Shown in pieces: positions 28,311 through 35,400 of a stretch of DNA of 64,000 bases; position 1 is the stretch's first letter; each line of letters opens with the position of its first letter. The notes below the pieces were generated by a model. That model made no database searches. It saw only the letters and a list, made by a program, of their open reading frames with translations, and was not told the DNA's origin. This DNA is from Alkalimarinus sediminis. Its GTDB lineage: Bacteria; Pseudomonadota; Gammaproteobacteria; Pseudomonadales; Oleiphilaceae. The position numbers were made by a program, and so were the translations under genes. The stretch lies in contig NZ_CP101527.1 of NCBI RefSeq assembly GCF_026427595.1, forward strand, positions 1,187,001-1,251,000. The letters run 5' to 3'.

Positions 28311-29207
28311 ATGAAAGGCCTGAATAAAATTGCTTTAGTAACCGCTATCTCTGCTGCATCTTTCGGTGCAAACGCTGAGCTTAAATCACTAGACGACAGC
28401 GCAATGGGTGAGCTAACGGGTCAAGCGGGTATCACTATCGAGCTTGAAACCAAAGTAGACATCGGTTCTGTTGTATACACTGATACTGCAAGTGCTGCAG
28501 GTTCAACTAACATGATCGGTGGCGGTAGCTTGGCAATGAACGGTATCTCTATCGGTGGTAGAGGTGGTAGTAAGTTAGACGATCTTCAGATCGATATCGA
28601 TCTTGCAGACGACGGTGATGCAATCATCGACGTACACTCTCAGTCTGGTGTTCCGATCGATTTCGGAATTACTATGGCTTCTGCTAGCTTGCAGGGTTCA
28701 GGTACTGTTACTGCTGCTAACTCTACTTTGCTTGCATCTAACATCAACATCGAAGGTGACCTATACAAGTTAGGAATTCAGGTTGATACAGCAACTGACG
28801 TATTGGGTATTACTGCAGCATTTACTGTAACTGACTTTGATGTTGACGTTGACTTCTTGTCTTTGGGTATCCAGAACTTAACAATCTCTAGCGATAACTC
28901 AAACACTTGTGGTGCGGGTGACGCAGCTTGTCAAACAGCTCAAGGTGTTTCAGCAGGTATCAACAGCGCGATTGCTAATGGTCCTCTAGCGGGTTCAAGC
29001 TACGGAAACGCAGCAGTTGCAATCATGACTGTTGGTAAAGGTGTTTCAGGTGTAACTGGAAGCACTCAAGAAGGTTTAGCAATGGGCATCGAGTACTTCG
29101 AAGCTGATATCGACATGGGCGTTACTTTAGGTGGCGTTTCAATCGGTACTGTTGCGATCAACGACCTTGTGATCACGGGTACTGAAATGTTGGTATACGG
29201 TCACTAA
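28311..29207 (+). CDS. FilA/DUF6160-like exported protein, tandem copy 3
   Basis: The third 298-aa copy differs from copy 1 by three residues in one stretch (GDAAC for GDVAC, GVSAG for GISAG, ANGP for ATGP) and by a few silent changes. All variation among copies 1-3 is thus confined to the segment around residues 202-225, next to the only cysteine pair. Signal peptide and the rest of the mature protein are the same. It has its own promoter, AAGGAG at optimal spacing, and a terminator whose stem is extended by two A:T pairs. No minisatellite follows; the downstream sequence is unrelated to the other spacers, so this copy marks the end of the duplicated array. Confidence 0.85.
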   Translation: MKGLNKIALVTAISAASFGANAELKSLDDSAMGELTGQAGITIELETKVDIGSVVYTDTASAAGSTNMIGGGSLAMNGISIGGRGGSKLDDLQIDIDLADDGDAIIDVHSQSGVPIDFGITMASASLQGSGTVTAANSTLLASNINIEGDLYKLGIQVDTATDVLGITAAFTVTDFDVDVDFLSLGIQNLTISSDNSNTCGAGDAACQTAQGVSAGINSAIANGPLAGSSYGNAAVAIMTVGKGVSGVTGSTQEGLAMGIEYFEADIDMGVTLGGVSIGTVAINDLVITGTEMLVYGH

Positions 29208-29245
29208 GATCGAGTCAACAGCTAAGAGCTCACGCTCTTCTGAGA

Positions 29246-29273
29246 AACCACCCTTTATGGGTGGTTTTTTTTT
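29246..29273 (+). terminator. terminator of tandem copy 3
   Basis: AACCACCC/GGGTGGTT stem with a 5-nt loop followed by a run of T residues. Confidence 0.92.
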
Positions 29274-29443
29274 GCCGGCCTATTTAATTGTACTCTTTTT
29301 AAGGTGTTTAAGAGCAGTAGTTCACATAACTATAGTGGGTGGGGCCGTATACTGTTAGTGGGTCAGTAGTCTGTAGGGTTTTAACGTGCTGGCTCCGTAG
29401 TGATAACAATTAAAAATAGAATAATTGAAAAAGGAATAGTGAA

Positions 29444-30289
29444 ATGAACGGTCTGAATAAGAAGACCATGGTTGCTCTGAGCATGATGTTGCCAGTAGCG
29501 GCTATGGCTGAGATTCGTCCTATTGATGATCTTGAGTTAGGAGAGGTTACGGGTCAGGCAGGTATCAGCATTGAGCTTGAAACTAAGGTAGATATTGGTG
29601 AAGTGTTGTATACCGATACACCTAGTGTCGCTGGTTCGGCTAATATGATCGGTGGTGGTAGTTTGTCCATGAAAAATGTATCAATCGGAGGGGCTAACAA
29701 AAATAGCTTCCTTGGTATTACTTCATGGGGCGTCACACCTTCCGATAAATTAGACAATATACTCATTAATATTGATTTAGCCTCAGATGGTGATGCAGTT
29801 ATTAATTTGGGTCCTCAAAACTTTGGCGTTATCGACTTTGCTGTTGGTATTGGTTCAGTAGAATTGCAGGGTACGGGTGGAACAACATCATTAATGTCTA
29901 ACTTCAATATGGTTGGCTTGATGGGTGCTGCTTCTTTAATTGTTGATACAGCTGATGATTCGTTAAATGTAGTTGCTTCTTTAGCGATAGATGATCTTGA
30001 TTTTGACTCGGAGTTTTTATCGTTAGGTGTGCGTGATTTGCAGGTTACTGGCACTACCTTTAACCCACTAGCTCCTCAGCAGTTGCGTGCGTTTTTTGAC
30101 GTAGATTTTAAAGTTTATAGCAAGGCGAATACGCGCTCAGCGGGTGGTGAGGCTCTTGCAGTTGACTTTAACCCTATCGAGATGGATGTAAGAATTGGCT
30201 CTATAGAATTAGGTGGAGCATCCATTGGTTCTGTGTTTGTTGATGACTTGGTCATATCGCAAACTCGCATGGAAGTATATGGTCACTAA
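29444..30289 (+). CDS. diverged fourth FilA/DUF6160-like exported protein
   Basis: A 281-aa protein homologous to the three tandem copies but clearly older. It has a signal peptide (MVALSMMLPVAAMA), the mature start AEIRPIDDLELGEVTGQAGI, and conserved blocks SIELETKVDIG, SANMIGGGSL, DGDAVI and the C-terminal RMEVYGH (LVYGH in the others). It has an insertion (about residues 85-100, NKNSFLGITSWGVTP) and lacks the cysteine pair. Codon use is ordinary (GAT, ATT, TTA), unlike the tandem copies, and no TGTGA-N6-TCACG site is found in its 236-bp upstream gap, so it is probably expressed at a lower level under other control. It might be a minor subunit or a chaperone-like partner of the major protein; this is speculation. 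Confidence 0.82.
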   Translation: MNGLNKKTMVALSMMLPVAAMAEIRPIDDLELGEVTGQAGISIELETKVDIGEVLYTDTPSVAGSANMIGGGSLSMKNVSIGGANKNSFLGITSWGVTPSDKLDNILINIDLASDGDAVINLGPQNFGVIDFAVGIGSVELQGTGGTTSLMSNFNMVGLMGAASLIVDTADDSLNVVASLAIDDLDFDSEFLSLGVRDLQVTGTTFNPLAPQQLRAFFDVDFKVYSKANTRSAGGEALAVDFNPIEMDVRIGSIELGGASIGSVFVDDLVISQTRMEVYGH

Positions 30290-30327
30290 TTGGTGATCTA
30301 CGTAATCTACAGTTGATGTGGGTTAAA

Positions 30328-30360
30328 AAAAAGGAATCGCCATTTGTGCGGTTCCTTTTT
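30328..30360 (+). terminator. terminator of the fourth FilA-like gene
   Basis: A 10-bp stem AAGGAATCGC/GCGGTTCCTT (one G:U), extended by A:T pairs, ends in five T residues. Confidence 0.88.
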
Positions 30361-30550
30361 CATTTTGGGTAGCTTAATTTCTTATTAAAGTTGAACTAAT
30401 AGATATATTCATATCTGTTCTGTTCATAACTGTGACCCATTTTTGGTTTCTATTCTCTCTATCTGGCTTAATGTAATTGAATTAATTATTCTTTACAAAT
30501 AGTTACGTTAACCCCTGTTTTTACGTTTGAAAGATCAATCGGAACCGTTC

Positions 30551-33061
30551 ATGGAATTTATTTCAAGGCTTAAAATACTCCTAATATTTATCTGTGTCTT
30601 AGTATTTCTACAAGGTTGTAGTGAGACAAAAAGTGCTAAGGCTCCTGAGATTCTGGGCACACCTTCTGGGTATGCATTGATAGATGTTTTATATGAATAT
30701 GAGTTTGGTGCTGATGGGGGAGATGGCATACTTAGCTACTCTATTACATCTGGCCCTGATTGGTTAAAAATTGAAAACCTAAATGGCGCTAAGCCTGCCT
30801 TTAGGGTGTATGGTGTGCCGACCGTCGCTGACAGGGACGAATTTAATAATTTCGTTCCCGCTGCTTTTGACTATGACATTACCGTTACAGACGGTACTCT
30901 ATCAACAACGCAAACTTTTACAGTGCAGTTAAGTAAGAACCTATTGGGTTTTCAGGATGGTGGGCTTGTAGCGACAGAGGGTAAGGTGTTTGAAGAGCTT
31001 AACCCTGAAGAGTTTAGTGATGGCTGTGAGCTTCCCAGTATGGCTCCTCGTGAGATTAATGGAAAAACAGCTTATCCCCATCCAGTCATTATGCAGTTGG
31101 GAGCTCCTGCTGAAACAGCTATTAAATTGCATTATGTATTTGAGTCTCAATATGATGAGAACAAAAAAGAACGTGATCCAAGTAACCTAATTAAAGCGAG
31201 GCCAAATGTCGATTTTGATGATCGCGCGGGTGTTTATACAGTGGAGCCCGGAGTCACTCGATGTGCTTTTGCTATCCACTTCTTTGATGACGACATTATC
31301 GAAGGCGAAGAAACCTACAGAATAGTATTTGACGAAATTCTAAGTGGGTGGACAACATACACGGAGCAGGAATTCATACAGATCGAAGATGATGAGCCCG
31401 CGGTAGAGTTTCTGAGTGAAACAACCGTTATGAGCTTTGATGATGAGAGAGAGTACAAGCTTACCTTGTCAGAGCCGGTAGATTACCCACTGAATATCAA
31501 GTTGTTTGTGGACAATGAAAATGCATCAAATATTACAAGTGCTGATTATGATATTACGATAGGCTCGCAGGTATGTGATGCAAATATGGATATTGACTTA
31601 AACGACTGCGTAATTACATTCCCTCCAAATTCTACAGAAGCGTTTTTCAAGTTAAAAGTCAAAGATGACCTCACCGCCACAGATAAAGATGAGATCGTCA
31701 TTGTTAAAACTTATATAGCGCCGATTTTCAATCATCAGCCCGTAAGCGTTACCATTAATGAGTGGGAGAGTGATGTCACCATCGCAGGCACAGGTACGAC
31801 TAACATAGCAGGCGAGATTGCTGTTCAGTCTGACCTAAGTATTATTACAATGCTGCAAAGTACAGGGGCTGATAGCGATGTATCCATTACACTAAGTGGT
31901 CGTGATGGTGCCAGCGGATCATTTTTGAGTGGCGGAGACGCGCTTATTGCGTCGAACGATGCCAAACCTGACTATATAGGTGGTCTTGAATATCGTATTT
32001 TGGGTGACCAATATGTAATTGCAGCCTTAACAACCGAAGGTACGTTCACAGGAGCCGTTAATGCCAATAACAACAATACAAAAGACGTGTTCTTAAGAAT
32101 GTTTACTAGGCCCGAATTTGTTGCGCCTGGAACAGGGTATACCTCGCCGTGGAGTTACCAGTTTGGTACTGACAAAGATGATGTCGTGAATGGAGTCCAC
32201 TTTGATTCTGGTGGAAACGTGTATGTGTTTGGATATACCTACGGGACTTTCCCAACTTCAGGGCATGTTAACCCTAATGGCAAAAAAGATGGCTTTATCG
32301 CAAAAGTGGGTGCTGCAGGTGATTTTCAGTGGGTTCGCTCGATTGGGTCAGCAGGTGATGATGAGATAGTCGACATAGCTATTGTTTCTAGTGTTGTTTA
32401 TGCTGTTGGTACTACCGATGGTGTCTTGAGTGGCTCATCGCAAGGGCTGACGGATGGTTTTATCGTTAAGTACGATAGTTTGGGAACAAAGCAGGATTCT
32501 GTACAGTTTGGCACCGATGAGCATGACAATATTACCGGTGTGTCTGCTTCGTTAAGCGAGTTATGGATTTCTGGCCACAGTAGGGGGGGGGTTAAGGTCT
32601 TAGAGGGGGAGGCAGGTTTTGACAGCTCGGTAACTCCAGCGACTGTGGACCCGTTTCTTCTTAAAACGAACTTAGATGGCCGATTAACCGCTGCTGTTCA
32701 GTTTGGAGATCCTTTGCTTGATGATGTTTCGGTGACGATTGGTGACCTAACTTCTTCGGTTATGATGGGGTCCACTACACCAGGGGAGTTTGAAGTTGGA
32801 AAAAATCTTGGTGGTAGTGACGCAGTCTTAACAAGCGTTAAGACTATCAATGTTGATAGTGCTGACTTATGGCATAAGCAGTTTGGTACTTCAGCTGATG
32901 ATGAGTTTATCGATGTGTCATTATTTGGCAACCGTAAGAGAATGGTTCTATGGAAAACGACCGCTTTGGGCTCTGGACAAGAGACGTATAAGTTAACACC
33001 TTTCTCTAACGAAGGGGCGCAACTTACAATTCCGAATGACTTGCCCGCAGAATCTCCGTAG
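30551..33061 (+). CDS. large outer-membrane lipoprotein with Calx-beta-like and SBBP-type repeats
   Basis: An 836-aa secreted lipoprotein. The signal ends in a good lipobox (FLQGC, Cys23) with Ser at +2, so outer-membrane sorting is expected. An Ig-like/putative He-PIG domain follows at about 35-130 (GILSYSITSGPDWLKI). Calx-beta-like segments follow (TRCAFAIHFFDDDIIEGEETYRIVF and EYKLTLSEPVDYPLNI). The C-terminal half (about 533-805) has beta-propeller repeats of the SBBP kind with the recurring core QFGT..DD. The frame opens with TTG at 30527, but ATG 30551 has GGAA upstream and starts the signal peptide. A run of nine G residues lies in the coding sequence near codon 678. A role in adhesion or matrix binding is plausible; function is unknown. 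Confidence 0.8.
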   Translation: MEFISRLKILLIFICVLVFLQGCSETKSAKAPEILGTPSGYALIDVLYEYEFGADGGDGILSYSITSGPDWLKIENLNGAKPAFRVYGVPTVADRDEFNNFVPAAFDYDITVTDGTLSTTQTFTVQLSKNLLGFQDGGLVATEGKVFEELNPEEFSDGCELPSMAPREINGKTAYPHPVIMQLGAPAETAIKLHYVFESQYDENKKERDPSNLIKARPNVDFDDRAGVYTVEPGVTRCAFAIHFFDDDIIEGEETYRIVFDEILSGWTTYTEQEFIQIEDDEPAVEFLSETTVMSFDDEREYKLTLSEPVDYPLNIKLFVDNENASNITSADYDITIGSQVCDANMDIDLNDCVITFPPNSTEAFFKLKVKDDLTATDKDEIVIVKTYIAPIFNHQPVSVTINEWESDVTIAGTGTTNIAGEIAVQSDLSIITMLQSTGADSDVSITLSGRDGASGSFLSGGDALIASNDAKPDYIGGLEYRILGDQYVIAALTTEGTFTGAVNANNNNTKDVFLRMFTRPEFVAPGTGYTSPWSYQFGTDKDDVVNGVHFDSGGNVYVFGYTYGTFPTSGHVNPNGKKDGFIAKVGAAGDFQWVRSIGSAGDDEIVDIAIVSSVVYAVGTTDGVLSGSSQGLTDGFIVKYDSLGTKQDSVQFGTDEHDNITGVSASLSELWISGHSRGGVKVLEGEAGFDSSVTPATVDPFLLKTNLDGRLTAAVQFGDPLLDDVSVTIGDLTSSVMMGSTTPGEFEVGKNLGGSDAVLTSVKTINVDSADLWHKQFGTSADDEFIDVSLFGNRKRMVLWKTTALGSGQETYKLTPFSNEGAQLTIPNDLPAESP

Positions 33062-33075
33062 AAAGGCTAACCGCA

Positions 33076-33097
33076 GGAGCTACTCACCGGTAGCTCC
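33076..33097 (+). terminator. stem-loop after the lipoprotein gene
   Basis: GGAGCTAC pairs with GTAGCTCC (8 bp, 6-nt loop) 15 bp after the stop. There is no T run. Confidence 0.5.
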
Positions 33098-33243
33098 AGT
33101 ATTAAAATACAGCTGTACTGGGTTAGATACTTCCGTTAAGAGTATTAGCGTATTTAAACGGGTTGTTCGGCTGTAATGATAGGGCTTCTATCTATCAGTC
33201 TGGTTTTGACTCACCGATCTGAAACATCATGCATGATGGTTAA

Positions 33244-33363
33244 ACTCATCCATACTGGGAGGAGTTAGAACAACTTCATAACTTTTCTAGAGATAGACTA
33301 TATTCGCTACTGTCTGAATATGGATTTGAGTCTTGCTATTATGGTGTTAGCGACATGTATTGA
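33244..33363 (+). pseudogene. fragment of a SAM-dependent methyltransferase C-terminus
   Basis: A 39-codon open stretch reads PYWEELEQLHNFSRD, then RLYSLLSEYGFE and YYGVSDMY before a TGA. This resembles the C-terminal end of class I SAM-dependent methyltransferases found with glycosyltransferases, where a HNFSR...LL...HGF...YGVS pattern is common. Upstream in the same frame there are stops (TAA at 33241-33243 and earlier), and no start or methyltransferase core is present. It looks like the decayed 3' end of a deleted gene. The rest of this 395-bp gap between convergent genes holds two hairpins, listed separately, and no intact gene. The family call rests on memory of the motif. Confidence 0.5.
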
Positions 33364-33409
33364 GTTCACGCGGGAACAATCGCTAGGAAAAAATAACTTA
33401 CTTACGGGT

Positions 33410-33436
33410 CATAAAGGGGGGCAATACCCCTCTATG
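33410..33436 (-). terminator. terminator-like hairpin of the exported-protein gene
   Basis: On the minus strand CATA-N-AGGGG/CCCC-type arms form a hairpin 21 bp after the stop of the gene ending at 33457. A T-rich stretch (TTATTTTTT) follows about 12 bp later. Confidence 0.5.
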
Positions 33437-33456
33437 ACTCGACTTACAAGTGGTGT

Positions 33457-34119
33457 TTAATTCTTCGGTATATCAATCGTCAAATCAAAACCACCACCTT
33501 GTCTTGGAACTAATAATACAGGCCCTTCGTTAATCCCCTGCGGCATATTGATAGTGTTGACACCGGGTAAGTTACCGAAAGAGAAGGTAAGTTGGTCTTC
33601 TGTTCTGCTTAGCCCTAAATCGTTTCCGACAGGGGCATAAACAAAGTTATTATTGATATCTATAAAATCTATTTCTGGTGCTGTTCCATAAGGTACATCT
33701 ACATCAGGTACTTTGGGTCTAAGTGCGTCAATTTCAGGCCCAGTTGTTGAGAATGCCAACTCTCTCAGCTGCTCTTCAACATTTAGGATTGCGCCTTGTG
33801 TTTGTGCATCAGTCTCCTCGACAGATTGAGCAAACTCAAGATGCTCTTCCTCTTCTGTTTTGACTGGCTCAGCGGGCGAGATGGTAATGCTACCTAGCTT
33901 TTTCTTTTGTGCTTCTTCTTTCTTTTTCTTAGGGGTTACTATAATGGTAGAGTCTTTTATATATGTTTCGGTGAGCTCTGAGCTGGTAAGGGATTTTACA
34001 TCTGCAGATACACTGGAAGATAATAAAGCGGCTAGAACTGAAGCACCCAAAACAGCACTGCCTCCAACAAAAGCACTTGGTGTTGCTTGAGTAATGGTTG
34101 ATGTTGTTTTGTTTTTCAT
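33457..34119 (-). CDS. exported protein with FilA-like mature N-terminus, otherwise unknown
   Basis: A 220-aa protein whose family is not recognised. The signal region is long (GGSAVLGASVLAALLSSSVSA), with cleavage predicted before ADVKSL. The first mature residues, ADVKSLTSSELTETYI, echo the AELKSLDDSAMGELTG start of the neighbouring tandem proteins, but the TGQAGI block is replaced by a Lys-rich stretch (PKKKKEEAQKKK). A Glu-rich segment follows (EEEEHLEFAQSVEE), then a Pro/Asp-rich part and a beta-like C-terminus (FDLTIDIPKN). No cysteine is present. It faces the lipoprotein gene. By position and N-terminus it probably belongs to the same envelope system, perhaps as an accessory or processing partner. 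This is inference from the motif and location only. Confidence 0.7.
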   Translation of the reverse strand: MKNKTTSTITQATPSAFVGGSAVLGASVLAALLSSSVSADVKSLTSSELTETYIKDSTIIVTPKKKKEEAQKKKLGSITISPAEPVKTEEEEHLEFAQSVEETDAQTQGAILNVEEQLRELAFSTTGPEIDALRPKVPDVDVPYGTAPEIDFIDINNNFVYAPVGNDLGLSRTEDQLTFSFGNLPGVNTINMPQGINEGPVLLVPRQGGGFDLTIDIPKN

Positions 34120-34421
34120 GATTGTTCTCTTTTGTGGTTTGAGTCGCTTGAGATGTTTTATTGGTTAGAGGCATTCTGATTCATCATTATTTTGCTAGAT
34201 CTCGCTACACTAAACCTAGCGGTTCTGTTTCTAGCTATAATGAACTTTAATGAATCAAGAATACTCAGGTACAACTCTACTTACTAGCATCTCTTATACT
34301 CCCAGTATTCGGCTTATTTCGAGGTTTTTCAAGTGTCTGTTTATCATATTTTGTTATTAATCGTAAAGAATCGAGGTATAACGTATAGCAGTCTGATAAC
34401 TTGTGTTTTTTGAGTAGAAAT
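34120..34421. other. divergent intergenic region before the DUF58 gene
   Basis: No gene is seen in these 302 bp, which separate the divergent exported-protein and DUF58 genes and should hold both promoters. No convincing promoter pair was identified. A MoxR-type ATPase gene, usual at this position in DUF58-tgpA operons, is absent. Confidence 0.5.
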
Positions 34422-35384
34422 ATGGAAACTATAAATAAAATAAAAGAACGGCTTAGAGTGTTTTTCTTTAATTGGGTAAAGCGACGCAACCCACCGTCAG
34501 ATAAAAAGACACTCACTCAAAAAAATGTGTATATATTTCCGACGAAAGAGGGAGGGCTATTCGCCGGTTTGCTATTGCTGCTTTTGCTTACTGCCATAAA
34601 TTATCAAAGTAGCTTGATATACCTGTTTACCTTTCTTTTAGGTGCCGTTTTTGTGTTCTCAATAATTTTTTGTTTTAAAAACCTTTCCGGGCTTAGTGTA
34701 TCGCTAGTGGCAACAAACGAGTGCTTTGTAGGAGAAGAAGCGATTTATTCTTTTGCGATTAAAAGTGGGCCCAATCAATATTGCGAGTCCCTAGTCTTTG
34801 CGGTGCCTCAGGAGCCTAAGAAGAGAATTGATCTGGCGGCATCTGAGGTCGTGTCTCTTGATCTTAGTAAGTCTGCAAAAAAACGGGGAGCTACCACATT
34901 GGGGCGAGTGCGTATCGAAACGGTCTACCCTGTTGGACTTATTCGTGCATGGACGTGGCTAGAATTTGAAAAAGCGGCGTTGGTTTTTCCTGAGCCCATA
35001 AAAGGTGAGCGCTTGGTTGTAGATGGTAGACTCGGAGATGAGTCAGATGAGGGTGTCGCCGTGAAAGGGGAAGAGGAACTTACGGGCCTAAGAGACTACG
35101 CTCTTGGAGACTCTCCCAATAGAATTGCCTGGAAGCATTACGCATCGAAAGGGGAGTTGTATGTTAAAGAGTTCGATGGAGTGTCGTCATCTACTTCTTG
35201 GCTCCGTTATTTTGACTATGGCAGTGGTAATAAAGAGCAGCGATTAAGTTATTTATGTCATGATGTGCTTAATTATAGTGATAAAGGGCTGCGTTTTGGC
35301 TTGGAGCTTCCGGGCGTGGTTATTGAACCTTCTCAGGGTGAGCCTCATAAATTAGAGTGTTTACGAGCACTTGCATTAGCGTAG
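34422..35384 (+). CDS. DUF58 domain protein
   Basis: A 320-aa membrane-anchored protein of the family usually encoded between a MoxR AAA ATPase and a transglutaminase-like TgpA. Two adjacent membrane segments lie near residues 45-95 (GGLFAGLLLLLLLTAINYQ and FTFLLGAVFVFSIIFC). The DUF58 core is GLRDYALGDSPNRIAWKHYA and GELYVKEFDG. The frame extends to TTG at 34401; ATG 34422 is preferred, although its ribosome site is weak. It is 16 bp before tgpA and certainly co-transcribed with it. Members are thought to be part of a MoxR-linked assembly or chaperone pathway, and the precise biochemical role is not known. Confidence 0.88.
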   Translation: METINKIKERLRVFFFNWVKRRNPPSDKKTLTQKNVYIFPTKEGGLFAGLLLLLLLTAINYQSSLIYLFTFLLGAVFVFSIIFCFKNLSGLSVSLVATNECFVGEEAIYSFAIKSGPNQYCESLVFAVPQEPKKRIDLAASEVVSLDLSKSAKKRGATTLGRVRIETVYPVGLIRAWTWLEFEKAALVFPEPIKGERLVVDGRLGDESDEGVAVKGEEELTGLRDYALGDSPNRIAWKHYASKGELYVKEFDGVSSSTSWLRYFDYGSGNKEQRLSYLCHDVLNYSDKGLRFGLELPGVVIEPSQGEPHKLECLRALALA

Positions 35385-35400
35385 ACATGGAGCTGTGCGA

